A stretch of DNA of 64,000 bases, from contig NC_088931.1 of the NCBI RefSeq assembly GCF_038396675.1, positions 5,682,001-5,746,000 on the forward strand, written 5' to 3'. The position numbers were made by a program, and so were the translations under genes. Of this stretch, positions 51,666-62,749 are shown piece by piece. The notes beneath the pieces are model-generated. The model saw nothing but the letters and a program-made list of their open reading frames with translations, made no database searches and was not told the DNA's origin. Position 1 is the stretch's first letter. The number at the start of each line of letters is the position of its first letter. Origin of the DNA: Hydra vulgaris (taxonomy: Eukaryota > Cnidaria > Hydrozoa > Anthoathecata > Hydridae).

Positions 51666-51870
51666 CCCAGCAAACATTCTATAGCGAAATTTCAGAGGAC
51701 CTATTTAGGTATTTTCAGCGGCCCACTATAGTTTTGCTCATCAGTTACTTAGAGGACCATTAGCGGCTGACACTAATGGCCCACAAAGTAACCGATAAGC
51801 AAGACTAATGAACCGCTCAAAAATGCCTAAACAGGTTCACAGCAAATCTACTAAAACAATTTTTGTCGGG
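51666..51870. mobile_element. Foldback MITE, about 205 bp
   Basis: Arms from 51666 (CCCAGCAAACATTCTATAG) and to 51870 (TTTTGTCGGG) are inverted nearly throughout; ATTAG/CTAAT blocks around CGGCTGA at about 51756-51762 form the tip. No ORF. A short imperfect duplication of GTCGGGATG and TATCATTAA follows the right end. Confidence 0.7.
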
Positions 51871-52004
51871 ATGTAATATCATTAAAAGTTGGGATGTCGG
51901 GATGCATATCATTAATAGAAGCGTTTGATTGATGGAGAAATTAGAGCAATTTATCATTCAAAAAAGCTACATAAATTTTTAACGAGAAAACTTTCATAAT
52001 TAAT

Positions 52005-52217
52005 AATGGTAAAACCTATTACAAAAAAGACTTTTCACAATTGCTAAATGAACAATATTTTTTTCAATCAACATGTAAATATGTTGCTAAAAAACTCAAG
52101 TATATTCAAACTGAGAAATTTGCTCCCAAGTACCTTAATTGGCAAACAATTTTCTCTTGTGGTTTGAAATGTATATCATACATTGCTCGTAAAACTTTGA
52201 ACGTTGGTTTTAATTGA
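52005..52217 (+). pseudogene. 70-codon open relic, unrecognised
   Basis: One frame without stops reads NGKTYYKKDFSQLLNEQYFF, STCKYVAKKLKYIQTEKFAP and YLNWQTIFSCGLKCISYIA. Its composition looks like protein rather than AT-rich noise, but there is no start and no family I recognise. It is likely part of a transposon gene, cut by the neighbouring Tc1 relic. Confidence 0.35.
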
Positions 52218-52239
52218 AAAAATTAAAAAAAAAAATATT

Positions 52240-52742
52240 TTTGCCATTTATTAAAAAGCATGACTTGCCCACAATATTTTGGTCTATTTGGCCACAATTC
52301 ACTACTCCAATTTACTACTCTAATAAGTCTTTAGTATGGTGTGAACATTTAACTTCACAAGATTAAACTTTGTCTCATCAGTGCACAAAACTATCTTTTA
52401 GCAAATGCAAGTCTTCGGTCTTGATGGGTTTTTGAAATGGTTTCTCGCGTGGAAATATTTCTTTAAATCCACCCTTTTTCAATCAATCACAAATAGTACA
52501 TGCACTCACATGTATTTTAACTTTTTTTTTCAAGAAGGCTTGACTCTTGGTGCGAACAAAAATCGGTTATTTTTTGCATTATCTTTGCAATATCGCAATC
52601 AGTTCTGGATGTCGTTTTACGCTTAGCTCCGGATCTTGACTAATTTTTACTTTTTAATTGAATTGCTGATGGTTCCTTATGCCATTCCAGTTGCTTTTTT
52701 TATAAACCTAAATACTTTACCTTGCTTGAACAAGTCAATAGC
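52240..52742 (-). pseudogene. Tc1/mariner-like transposase relic
   Basis: Minus strand. AIDLFKQGKVFRFIKKATGM resembles the first helix-turn-helix. RFLFAPRVKPS and RVDLKKYFHARNHFKNP follow, and near 52370 CTDETKFNLVKLNVHTI carries the first catalytic Asp (family pattern W.DE.KFNL). The rest of the catalytic domain is missing, and at least eight stops or shifts occur. It belongs to a different Tc1 lineage from 17347-18395, which has FDESPYIL at this place. Confidence 0.65.
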
Positions 52743-52940
52743 CAAAGGTTATTCAGGAGCTTCAAGAAGCCCTTATGGTCTTATCACAAAGCACCTCGGA
52801 AAAGCATTTAACTAGAAAGTTTACTCCTCCTTCCTCGCCAATCACGGTTATTTTGCAATGGACATTTATTTTGCGTGAGCGCATTACGTATAGACTAAAA
52901 TGCGAAGCTAGGGTTGCTATTTCACTTGCCATGAAAACGG
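52743..52940 (-). repeat. LINE 3' UTR with conserved stem-loop
   Basis: The minus strand reads GTGCTTTGTGATAAGACC, loop, AAGGGCTTCTTGAAGCTC. Outer and inner stems match the hairpins of the other LINE ends. The 140 bp before it (in LINE sense) are GC-richer. No coding part is attached. Confidence 0.65.
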
Positions 52941-53179
52941 AGCATTTGAGGTATTTTAAATCTTTGATATATACAATACAAATTATTAAAACTAATTAAT
53001 AAAATTATTTTTATTAATTTACATTATATTGAATAAAAAAAAGAACAAAAGTCGCATTTGAAGCTTTAATTCACCTGTCAAATGAACGAGATTTTATCGC
53101 GAACTTTACTATCATTCTTATTCTTTAATAAAACCTACTAGTCCAGTCAAACTAGATTATTTTCGGGAAAAATGTTTTT

Positions 53180-53340
53180 AAAGATGAAACTTTGCTCAAT
53201 AATTCTATAGGGTATTTAGATCAGGTAAAAAAATGCCCATGAATAAAGATGTCAATGATTAAATAATAAAGAAATTCCCATGATTCGCAACAAGAGAACC
53301 CCCTTTTTCGGACACATAAGTTATGATATATACATTATGA
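53180..53340 (-). repeat. Repeat shared with 57950-58100
   Basis: ATGAAACTTTGC, AAAATGCCC, CATGATTCGCAACA and AGAGAACCCC follow each other here. The reverse complement of 57950-58100 shows the same blocks in the same order. It is a dispersed repeat with no recognised coding function. Confidence 0.7.
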
Positions 53341-53849
53341 TTCATAATGCGTAAAAAAACAAAAACACAAAAAAAATGTATTTTAATATAGACTTATGAT
53401 ATACCATTTTAAAGTATTTTTTGAACAAACTGAACAACTTTTGAAATGACACTTAACTTTAAAAATAAAATGTTAGCTAGTTATTTAACAAATAAATTCT
53501 ATAAATAAGTCACTAAGTTTTTTTTTGTTTGAATGTTTTAATAGAAACTTTAATTAAAAAGGTCATTTGTCACATTTAATAAAAACAAAATTAAATCGTT
53601 TTTGTTTTTAAAATTTTTCTGATTTAAAAATCAGGGAAACATTTAAATACGTTTCTGTCTTCATTGTCATAATTTTTCATATCGTTTTCCTCTTTAACTG
53701 TCATGCCCAACATGAAATAGATTAGCAAGTATACGACTGATATTTTGTGAAAATATTGATATGTGATAATATAAATAAATAATGCGAAAACACGCCTTTT
53801 TTATTTAAGTTTCATCATTATAGTTTATCTTGCTATTTATACATTCTGT
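53341..53849. other. AT-rich stretch without a gene
   Basis: A/T runs, no coding frame or structure seen. Confidence 0.4.
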
Positions 53850-54184
53850 TTCACGACATTTCCCACAAAATTGCAAGCACCGTATTTTGTATTTTTTACA
53901 CATACATGCTTTGCTACATCCTTTGCCACCGCATGGTTTTTTTTGTTGTTGTCTTAAAGATAAGCAAAAAAGGAAACCGTTGTTGTAAAATAAAAAAATA
54001 TTTAAGTTCGAATTATATTTATAAAGTTTTTTAAGATCTTTTCAAGGAGTTCAAAAAAAATGCATTCATTAAAAAAATGTGCCTTGCAATTACATCTAAT
54101 GACCTTTGTTAGTGCTGCTTTGGCAATGTCTTTATCGGTCGTTACTGGTGTGATTACTCCACTTTCAGTCCAATTTAGTTGCAT
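53850..54184 (-). pseudogene. Cys-rich C-terminal domain relic of a transposon ORF
   Basis: Minus strand. The piece at 54184-54080 reads GVITPVTTDKDIAKAALTKV and IRCNCKAHFFNEC. After an AT-rich gap, 53950-53860 reads PCGGKGCSKACMCKKYKIRC and LQFCGKCRETEC. The spacing C-x-C, then G-C-x3-C-x-C-x6-C-x3-C-x2-C-x4-C is that of a multi-cysteine metal-binding tail. I recall similar tails (TTDKDPAP followed by Cys clusters) at the end of repeated ORFs in cnidarian and arthropod genomes. The two pieces are probably two parts of one domain separated by an insertion or an intron. The main body of the protein is absent. Confidence 0.5.
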
Positions 54185-54210
54185 CTAGTTCAAAGACATC
54201 AGTTAGTAAC

Positions 54211-54256
54211 CATAAAATTATTTGACAATGCGCTTGCATTGTCAAATAATTTTATG
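54211..54256. repeat. Perfect 21-bp hairpin
   Basis: Arms 54211-54231 and 54236-54256 are exact reverse complements with the 4-nt loop GCTT. Confidence 0.95.
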
Positions 54257-54799
54257 AAGTAAGCAGCTTTTACAGTAGGTGAAAGTTTTGCCTGGCGATA
54301 TTATACCCTTGCATCCTAAATTGATGTATTTATTATACCTAAAATTAATAATAAAGTTAAGTAAGATAATTATTTTTATGCAATTAGGATTCCTATGCTA
54401 TAAAGAAAAAAATCTCAATTTTGCAAGCGTGCTTACCTTTGTTCCTCTATATAACAAAATAAAACCTTCAGTAGAAATGTTTTCAACTTCTTCTTGATTA
54501 CTCCAAGGACTTGTCATTACTTCTGATATTTTTTACTTCTGATATTTTTTGCCATTTTGCCATTTTTTGCCACTTATTCAAGATGTTTTTAACTAGTTTT
54601 TTTTTAAATTTTTTTTTAACATAGACAAAACAGTATCCCATCCTAACAATGCATGGACAAAGAGCAGGTGATGGTTAATGGTTTTATTTTTTGAGCAAGC
54701 AACCTTGATACTCCAAGCTTTATCCTATTTATCTTTCAAAAAATAAATGTCGGACATGTTGTTTTTCCAATTTTTTGTTCGTAAGTTTTTTTGTTTACA
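54257..54799. other. AT-rich stretch without a gene
   Basis: Short duplications (ACTTCTGATATTTTTT, near 54516 and 54535; GCCATTTT) and A/T runs only. Confidence 0.4.
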
Positions 54800-56552
54800 T
54801 TTGACGTAATATATATAATTACATATTTTTTTCAAATACAAGCAAGGCTTCTAAAAGAAGATCAAATGATCTTATCGTCAGAAGCCTTTTACAAAACAGA
54901 GTACGTAAAGTATTATAAAAACGCCTTTTTACAATAAGAGAACGTAAAAAATTAACATAAAAATATTAAAATAGCACTTAGATAAACAGAAACAAATTAT
55001 CAACAAGTATAAAACAAAGATTGAACATACATTTCAAAATTATTATATATCATAAGACAAATTAAAAATATTCTAAGATATTTTCAATAGAGAGAATGAG
55101 ATCTTTTAATTTAATTTTAAAAACAGAATAAGTTAGGGGTAAGCCGAAGTTAGGCAAAATAATTTTGTTCCAGAGATGAGCTGAACGATAAGTGATACAG
55201 AATTGATTGAATTTTGTTCGACAGAGTGGTTCATTTAAATAGTTATTATTCCTCATGTTAAACTTGCTTAAAGGTTTCAAAATAAAAAGGTCTTTAAAAA
55301 TTAAAGGAGATAAATCATACTTCCATATATAAACAAAAGATAAATTTTTATATACGTTTAGTTTATAAATATTGAGGATTTTCATTTGATTGAAAAATAT
55401 TGAGGAATTTGAGAACCGATCCGCAAAATTAATTACACGGATCGCATGTTTCTGACAGAGTTGGAGACATTGTAACTTGCTTTGATCAGTACTACCCCAG
55501 ACAATAATTCCATAACTTATATAACTATGAATAAAAGAATAATAAAGTTTAGTTAAATTATTTTTATCTAAATGAGTACGCGCCTTATATAGAATTCCAA
55601 TACTTTTTGAAACTTTCGAGCAGGCATAGTTAATATGATGTTTCCATGTGATGTTCTCGTCAATGAAAACCCCCAGGCATTTAGTTACAGAATCTCTTTT
55701 TATTTCATTATGGTCAATAAAAATTTTTGGTAAATTTTGGGGCAGAGAACGTTTTTTGGAGAGCGGGTGGAAAAAAATCCATTTTGTTTTGTTTACATTT
55801 AATGTTAATTTGTTACTTTTAAACCATTTAGATATGTTTTGAAGTTCTTTGTTCATAACGGAGAATAGTAGGTAGATGTCACTGTTAGAGAGAAATTAGT
55901 TTGTGTCATCAGCAAACATAATACTTACAAGATTCCGTAATAATTAAGTTTATAAAGCAAAATATCATGATCCACAGTATCAAATGCTTTTGAAAGATCG
56001 ATAAAAATTCCTAATGTAAATTGAGATTTTTCAAAAGTATTGGAAATCTCACGTACCAACTGAATAATTGCATGCTCGGTTGAGTTATTCTTCTTAAGGC
56101 CAAACTGATTGTTGTTTAATAAATTTTTTAAACTAAAATAATTAAGTACTCTATTAAACATGATTCTTTCTAGTATTTTTGAAAATATAGAAAAGATAGA
56201 GATAGGCCGGTAATTACTAATGTCAGATTTGTCACCACCTTTAAATAGTGGAATTAGCAACTTTCAATTGATCAGAAAAGACTCCTTGTTCGATTGATGA
56301 TTTAAAGACTTTAAAAAGAATATATTTTAATTGTTCAAAGCAATCTAAAATTATGTTACCATTGATTTTGTCCGGTCCAACTGCTTTATTTTTTTTTAGT
56401 GTTTTAAAGGCTTTTTCGAACTCATCAAATAGTAACTCTTTAGATAACTTATCCGAGTGAATGCTATTATCCATCGGTACTAGAAAATCTTTAAATGAGG
56501 CTTCAGTGTTAGGAATCAATTTAGATAGTTTAGGGCCAATTTCAACAAACAA
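54800..56552 (-). pseudogene. Non-LTR LINE, reverse transcriptase and 3' end
   Basis: Minus strand. 56552-56241 holds an RT N-terminal block with LKKNKAVGPDKINGNII. 56260-55925, one frame over, has NYRPISIFSIFSKILERIMF, NQFGLKKNNSTEHAIIQL and GIFIDLSKAFDTVDHDILL (catalytic Asp). At 55924-55900 IMFADDTN (FADD box) follows almost directly after YYGIL. About 60 residues, including the usual GVPQGSILGPLLF block, are therefore missing and the enzyme is dead. 55856-55062 is a long clean frame: WFKSNKLTLNVNKTKWIFF, VTKCLGVFIDENITWKHHI, SYGIIVWGSTDQSKLQCLQ and SAHLWNKIILPNF. The 3' UTR ends in a stem-loop near 54893-54845 (AAGGCTTCT, inner AAGATCA/TGATCTT, AGAAGCCTT). It is the best preserved member of the family whose pieces lie at 20790, 39325, 59115 and 61735. 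Confidence 0.9.
54845..54893 (-). repeat. LINE 3'-end double stem-loop, best copy
   Basis: In LINE sense: AAGGCTTCT, then GACGAT, AAGATCATTTGATCTT (inner hairpin), TCTTTT, AGAAGCCTT (outer stem, 9 bp). It may be the RNA signal recognised by the element's own reverse transcriptase. Confidence 0.75.
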
Positions 56553-56604
56553 CTTGAATCATTGCATTTCATTGCTTTCAACAAACAACTTGAATCATTG
56601 CATC
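56537..56604. repeat. 36-bp tandem duplication
   Basis: TTCAACAAACAACTTGAATC followed by ATTGCAT occurs twice, 36 bp apart, at the 5' edge of the LINE. Confidence 0.85.
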
Positions 56605-56815
56605 GTGTATTGAAGCTATCTGTGAAAGACTTAATGCCCATAAGTGACGGACAGATTCTACCATGCCATAGCTACCTGACAATCCCCCGTTGACTTTAAA
56701 GATCGCCTCATGGTTTCTTCAATTGCAAGATCATCATTTATTGACATAATTCTCAGTATGTTCTCAGAGAGATCCTTAAGACCTGTTCCTTTAGCAAAGT
56801 GTATTTCCATAATCA
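56575..56815 (-). pseudogene. Unrecognised coding relic
   Basis: The minus strand reads MEIHFAKGTGLKDLSENILR, then IMSINDDLAIEETMRRSLKS. After a frame change it continues GSYGMVESVRHLWALSLSQI, ASIHDAM. It looks like decayed coding sequence. I cannot assign a family. Confidence 0.35.
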
Positions 56816-57249
56816 ACTAATATATTTGAATGAAAAATAATTCTTATAAATTAAACAAATATATATTTGTATATCTCGATGCAAACACAATGTTGATCCA
56901 CTATATAAAAACCAACGTTGTTCCAATGTATTTTTGCGATGTTTTTACATACGTTGGATCAATGTAATTTTGCTAACTATTTTTAATCCCGTCGTTATTT
57001 AGGTTTTAATTAATATAAATACGATATAACTATTATTGGATCAACGTTGTATTTGCATTGAAGAAAATAGCCGACGTTCGCGATGTATTTACTTACGTTG
57101 ACTTAACGTAAGTGTGCTAGCTGGGTATTTATATCAGAAATGAGCGGTCTTGCTGTAACCTCAGAGATTTTTTTATATTGAAACTTTTATAGATGCGAAG
57201 ATTTATGATACGGCACAATCTCTTTACCACGGCTGTTAGAAAATGGTGT
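56816..57249. other. MITE-like stretch with AACGTTG motifs
   Basis: CAACGTTG and ACGTTGGATCAA motifs recur (56911, 56960, 57027), and it ends GTGTGCTAGCTGGGTA near 57126, like the ends near 24077 and 30745. No gene. Confidence 0.4.
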
Positions 57250-57799
57250 TGGTAGAAGTTGTCTCAATCTCGGAACTTTACCAAACGATCCAGTCTGCTT
57301 TTTTTTATGGTGATTATTCCCAACCCATGAAATAACACTTTTACTGTTGGTGTTGCAATACTGTGGACAACATTATCAGCTACCCATTGCTTAAGTCCAA
57401 TACTTATTTTTTGTGTAGATTTATCAATATTATCAATATTGACAGCCAGTCCAAATGGAATTAGTGCAATGATACTTTTCGGTCGTGAAGCTTGTATAAT
57501 ACATTGGCTCAGACGCAGCCGTTTCTGACTGAAAGAAATCAGTAACATCATAAAAGTTTTCAATAATTAAGGAACCCACTTCATTTTTCTCCATTTGCGA
57601 TATCATCAGTAGTGGGGTAAAAATCTTTACTGTATCCCATTGACTTTATCTCTCTCTTTACTATTTTGGCTGCTGCTTTTACCTTATCTCTTGCTGCTGG
57701 GTCCTTTTCTTTAAATTTCCTGATTATATAGTCCGCCATATTTTTAAACAAAATCACTTTTACAGCGAGCACTTTGGACAAAATGGACGTGATCTTCAT
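57250..57799 (-). pseudogene. Relic of a multi-copy invertebrate ORF (ADNVxH motif)
   Basis: Minus strand. MADYIIRKFKEKDPAARDKV and AAAKIVKREIKSMGYSKDFY, then PTTDDIANGEK with TGA at 57581-57583. In another frame LSQCIIQASRPKSIIALIPF, GLAVNIDN, KQWVADNVVHSIATPTVKV and LFHGLGIITIKK. I recall the sequence of blocks IGQ.I.Q..RP.S.I....LFGL...D, then ADNVDHNI.TLDG.GTFHGMG, from repeated ORFs in cnidarians and other invertebrates. Here DHN has become VHS and the GTFHGMG block LFHGLG, so any metal-binding role of that Asp is lost. The enzyme class is unknown to me. Confidence 0.5.
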
Positions 57800-57934
57800 A
57801 CCTTACCTTCAGTTTTGATCAAAACGTTTTAAGACAATATCTAACACCATTATTGTCTTCAATTATTTTATCATATAAATCTCTAATAGAATACATTCAC
57901 TTCCGGCAGCGTTTTTGAGCCAACCGCAAATGTT

Positions 57935-58205
57935 TTCAAATGCATCGGTCATGATAAGACCTTATGTTCTTCCCCAACCAATTTTTCCCAATTTGTTCCC
58001 AAAAAAAGGGGTTCTCCTGTTGCGAGTCATGGGGCATTTTTTAACGTGTTCCATATACTTTAGGGAATTAGTGGGCAAAGTTTCATGTTATGAAAAACAA
58101 TTTTCTTCAAACAGCAGGTTTTGGAGTTTTGCTCTTAAACTATACGTAGATCAATTTTTCAAAATAGTAAATAGATTCAATTCTCTTCATTATTGGCCCA
58201 ATTCC
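57935..58205 (+). repeat. Repeat shared with 53180-53340
   Basis: CTCCTGTTGCGAGTCATGGGG and GGCAAAGTTTCATG correspond to the reverse complement of the earlier copy. A 99-codon plus-strand ORF through it (57915-58214) has no recognised domain and is probably chance. Confidence 0.65.
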
Positions 58206-59110
58206 TTCTATTAACTTAAGTTGTCCTTAAAATGCATTTAAAATATATTATTATTTGCGGTACTATTTAATGTTGGTATCTTTTTTATTATCTTTGGTTT
58301 TAACATTTCTCTCTGTATACATTAATTGCAAGGAATTTGTAAGACAAGCTGTAATCTGCCTTTAATGAGACAATATCATCCCAACTTGAGAAATATTTGT
58401 TTTTTTCAGTATATTAATTTTATCATTTTTATTAAAAGAACTGAGCATTAGTGTTGTATGTTTTATTTTTGCTTTTTTTGATGGTACTGCATTTTCAATT
58501 AAAGATATGGGTACTTGATTTTGGCTAATCTTATTTAAAGTTTTTAGATCATTGGAGTCACTGTAACCACTACAGCCTACTGGTGACAAATACCATTTAG
58601 CAATCCAAAATTCTTTACATTTATTTTATTATTTACTTTATTATTCCTATTTTATAACTTTTAGAAATTTAATAATTTTATTTTTAAAATTATTAAATTT
58701 CTAAATTTATATATCTCTATAACTGTCAATGAAGTAAGACAAACAAGTTAGATAATACTGATTTATAGTGATTTGTTTTAAATTTGGCATTATTGTTCAT
58801 ATCTTTCTTTATAACTTTCATTTTTGGCAATAAATTTTCTTCATATGTATCATTATAACACTTTATATCAAAATTTTCAAGTATATTTTGTTGCTTTCAA
58901 GATACTACCCAGAGTTATATTAGAACAGCATATTGTACACTTTGTACGTTTCTAATTTTCCAATTAAGTATGAAAAAATGTAAGAAATGTTGACAGTTAT
59001 TAAGCAGCGCAGGTCTAAGTAATAATTTGTTGCAAATCATTTTTTTCTTTTAATTTTTTTTTTGTTTATTTTTGCCGTTTAACAATATATACAGTTTCGA
59101 AGCATATGAA
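58206..59110. other. AT-rich stretch, one doubtful ORF
   Basis: A 75-codon minus-strand frame at 58362-58589 (start MSPVGCSGYSDSNDLKTLNK) is weakly protein-like; the frame before its Met reads AKWYL. Nothing else. The hairpin at 58661-58706 is listed separately. Confidence 0.35.
58661..58706. repeat. Perfect 21-bp hairpin
   Basis: Arms 58661-58681 and 58686-58706 are exact reverse complements with loop TTTT. It is AT-rich but non-repetitive. Confidence 0.92.
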
Positions 59111-59114
59111 TAAA

Positions 59115-60385
59115 AACAAATATTGGCGGGGCAAGAAGAAGACTTATTTAGCCTTATCACCAAGCCCCATTTCACGTATTTACAAAAACCGTAATGTTTA
59201 AATATCTTTAAAAATTTTTAATAAATAGTTTACAAACTATTTATTAAAAAAAAAGTAAAATAGATAACAATTCTTTGTCATTTAAAAAAAATTTAAAGAA
59301 TCAAAATTTAAGGAAAAAAAATAAGATCAAGTGAACAAGAAAATATAAAAAAGATATTATCATTTGGTTTAAACTTAAAAACTTAAACTAAGAATTAAAA
59401 ATAAAAAGTAAATAAATTAGTATACTTCATAGAAATAACGTAAACAAATTAGCAAACGACATAAAGGTAATACCATAATTAAGGTAATGAAAAAAAAAAT
59501 GTTGATACACTCAGTGACATAATTTTTGTATTAATTATTTTTTTGTATTTGAGTTTTAATTAAAAAAAACATTTAAAATTGGATATATTAAAATCCATAA
59601 GTAAGAATGCCTGTTTAGATTCATTTTTAAACTGCTCTATACTAGTTTTGTGTATATTAACAATTTTGGGAAACATTTTCCACAAGTAAGGTCCACGATA
59701 AAGAACTTAATATGAAGTTAGTTTTGAATTATATTTTGGGACAACAAAGTTGTTATTTGAAAATTTTGTTGGATATTTATGAATTATTTTGTCAAAATAG
59801 AATTGAAATATTTTAGGAGATAATCCCAAAGAATTTTAATCCTATTTTAATATATAATTTTTGTTTTATACGTGAACATTAAAACATGGTGTAAGTTGAT
59901 TTTATATATATTTAATGCTCCAAGTATACGCAGATGAGGCTCACAAGGTACAGTTCTATAAGCTCCAAAAATTGTTCTGCACGCGTTTTTTTGTTTACAG
60001 TACAATTTTTTTAATTTTGTACTTGCCCATGCAATATTGAAATAAATTAAATAACAATGAACAAAAGAGAAATATAAACTAATAAAAGAATTCTTGTTTT
60101 TAAATGGTTTAGTCCTATGTATCATTGCTAAATTTTTTATATTTTATTTTCAATACTTTTTATATGTAAACTCCAACGTCAATGTTTATCTAAGATAACG
60201 CCTAGAAAGTTTACTGAGTTTTCTCTTTTAATGTTAGTGTCATTGATTATTATATTAGACAATTTGATGGGAATATTTTTTTGATTTATTCACTTAAACA
60301 ATTTTGGTTTTATCCACATTTAGAGAAAGTTTATTACTTATTAACCACTCATTAATTTTCGATAATTTCGTTTGTTGTTTCAAAT
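59115..60385 (-). pseudogene. LINE C-terminal part and 3' UTR
   Basis: Minus strand. Near 60375-60300: INEWLISNKLSLNVDKTKIV, the RT thumb boundary. 60125-59847: MIHRTKPFKNKNSFISLYFS, YFNIAWASTKLKKLYCKQK and CEPHLRILGALNIYKINL. A degraded C-terminus extends to about 59600. The element then continues to a terminal stem-loop near 59160-59115 (GGGGCTTGGTGATAAGG ... AAGTCTTCTTCTTGCCCC). The catalytic core (AFDTVDH, FADD) is missing, so this is a 5'-truncated copy, as is usual for LINEs. It is related to, but clearly diverged from, the copy at 54800-56552. Confidence 0.8.
59215..59248. repeat. Perfect 16-bp hairpin
   Basis: TTTTAATAAATAGTTT, loop AC, then its exact reverse complement. It lies in the LINE 3' UTR. 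Confidence 0.9.
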
Positions 60386-60973
60386 AGCGTATTAATATCT
60401 CAATGGGAATAAAAGAGATTGGATTCATCTGAATTAGGTATGTTAAAAATTGTTACCTTAATATGTTAAAACATTTTTAAAAAGTTGTTTACAAGAGAAC
60501 AGCTAAATTCAGTTGCGCTAAATGAAAACAATTTTCTGAAAATTGTTTGCAGAAATTTTAGTCAATAAAATTTTAGACCATGTTTACTTATTTAAGCCTT
60601 AGGTAACTTAATTTTTCAAATAAGCATTTTAATATTGTAAATTATAATTATTATTGCAGACATCATTATTTCATCAACTTTTGGGTAATCAGATAAATTT
60701 GTTAGCACTCGTTCAAATAGGATCGTTTTTTTGGTGCACTCGTTCAAATAGGATCGTTGCTTAAAGGTAGTCTTCCACATTACTTTTTTTCTTGCGACCT
60801 TTTTCAAAAACATGTGCATTTTTTGAGAGAACATGCTTGTGGACAGTGACCTAAACTAAAGGTTGTTCCTCGCTGTTCAATAATTTGAATATTTGTATAG
60901 CATTTCGATCAAATTTTGGGTGGGGTAATTTCTATCTTATCTTTGTGCCCTATCGTCTTAGCTTAGTAAAAAC
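60386..60973. other. AT-rich stretch with a local duplication
   Basis: GCACTCGTTCAAATAGGATC followed by GTT occurs twice about 31 bp apart (near 60705 and 60736). No gene is supported. Confidence 0.45.
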
Positions 60974-61297
60974 TGATCAACTCTATTCGTTGATCAATTC
61001 TATTCTTTGATCAATTCTATTCGTTGATCAATTCTATTCGTTGATCAATTCTATTCGTTGATCAATTCTATTCGTTGATCAACTTTATTCGTTGATCAAT
61101 TCTATTCGTTGATCAATTCTATTCGTTGATCAATTCTATTCGTTGATCAATTCTATTCGTTGATCAATTCTATTCGTTGATCAATTCTATTCGTTGATCA
61201 ATTCTATTCGTTGATCAATTCTATTCGTTGATCAATTCTATTCGTTGATCAATTCTATTCGTTGATCAATTCTATTCGTTGATCAATTCTATTCGTT
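60974..61297. repeat. 17-bp minisatellite, about 19 copies
   Basis: Unit GTTGATCAATTCTATTC, nearly uniform; a few early copies vary (CAACTC, CTTTGATC, CAACTTT). Each unit contains the palindrome TGATCA. The unit length is not a multiple of three, so it is not a protein repeat. Confidence 0.98.
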
Positions 61298-61548
61298 AAA
61301 GTTGTTGTGTTAAATGAATCATTGCCGATACATTGTCCACATAAACTGGACAGTTTTATAAGATATGACATGTGGTTAGTAGCAATTACAGCCGCCCAGG
61401 GCCGCCTAGAGGAAGGGGTAAAAAGGGCATAGGTGCCACGGGCGCCAAGATAATAGGGGTGCCAGAAAACGGAAGACGGAAAAATCATTTTCTATAAATC
61501 AAATTTTAATTACATCATTTTTTACATTATAATTTACAATCATTTTTT

Positions 61549-61597
61549 AAAATCAAATTTTAATTACAAAAAATTTTTGTAATTAAAATTTGATTTT
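61549..61597. repeat. 24-bp hairpin with one-base loop
   Basis: AAAATCAAATTTTAATTACA plus AAAA (61549-61572) and its exact complement (61574-61597), separated by a single A. Cruciform-like. Confidence 0.9.
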
Positions 61598-61734
61598 TTT
61601 TTTTTTCTTTTTTGTTCTTTATTACAATATTTAACACAATATTTACAAACATATCAATAAGAAAAATTACATGCAAAGAAATCGTTAAAAATAAATAAAT
61701 AAAAATAAAGAATAAAGATAAAGAACGTGGGAAC

Positions 61735-62450
61735 TCAAAGAAGACCATACAGGTCTTGTCACCGAGAACCGCTGTTGGAGAACTTTGAACTTAGTTAATA
61801 TAAATAAAGTAAATAAATACAAATTTTAAACTTTTCCGTTTGTGATACAAATTATTTACTAATATTACGAATTAAAATAAAAATTAAAGTTAACAAATAA
61901 ATAATAAATGACTACTGTACAAATAACGTCAGTGCAACTTTTAACAAAATTCAAATAATGGTGTTTAAATATAGTTTCTCACATAAACTTTAAATCAATA
62001 TTGTATAAAAGTAAAGTATAAATGAGTGATGACAAAACTGGGTACAAATAAAAGTATATAAAAATATTTTCAATTGAGAAAATTACTTTTTTTAGTTTTC
62101 TTTTGAACATATTATAATTCCATTCATGAAAAAAATCAAAATTTTTTAAAATTATTTGGTTCCATAAAAAAGCTCCACGAAAAGAAATGCAAAATTTACC
62201 AAAGTTTGTTTGAAATTTTGGTTGTTTAATAAAATTATCATTTCTTAAAGAATATTTATTTTTTTCTTTTAAAGAATATAAATCAAAAAAGGAAGCTGGA
62301 GATATGTTGGTTTTACATTTAAACATAAAACAAAGAACATTATAAACATTTATTTGATATATATTAAAAACATTCATGTTAAATAAAAGTGGCCTTGAGT
62401 GAGTAAAACGATTTTTGAAATTTATAAGACGTGCAGATATACTTGGTGGA
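61735..62450 (-). pseudogene. LINE C-terminal fragment and 3' UTR
   Basis: Minus strand. 62377-61979: MNVFNIYQINVYNVLCFMFK, SFFDLYSLKEKNKYSLRND, FGKFCISFRGAFLWNQIILK, ending KKVIFSIENIFIYF. These correspond to LNIYKLNVYKNLSFVY, FNMRNNNYL, SAHLWNKIIL and LILSIENILEYF in the LINE at 54800-56552. The 3' UTR ends in a stem-loop near 61775-61735 (CGGTGACAAGACCTGTATGG, TCTTCTTTGAG). The RT core is absent. It lies inside the hAT-type element. Confidence 0.85.
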
Positions 62451-62749
62451 TAGCAATTAACTTTTCTTTATTTTTATTACCAAAGAATTATAGTTTAAAA
62501 TAATTTTTTTTTTTTTTTTTTTTTTGGCGGGGACCAAACCAAGAAAAAAATTTGAAACGTTTATATATCGATGACATTAAAGTAGAAACTAGGTCTTATC
62601 CAAAGAAAACATTTTAAAGAGATAAACTTTTAAAGATAAACTTTGTCAGATTATTTCACAAAAATATGCATATATATCTCATAAATACCTTTATGATTAT
62701 TCTGAAAGTAAATTTAATCATCATTTTAAATAGAAAAATAAAAAAAAAC

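Noticed and set aside
57915-58214. 99-codon plus-strand ORF
   Set aside because: It lies across a dispersed repeat that also occurs inverted at 53180-53340, where no such frame is kept. No domain is visible.
60974-61297. Possible CRISPR array
   Set aside because: The 17-bp units are directly adjacent with no variable spacers, and the genome is eukaryotic. The 58-bp array at 14016 is also a plain tandem repeat.
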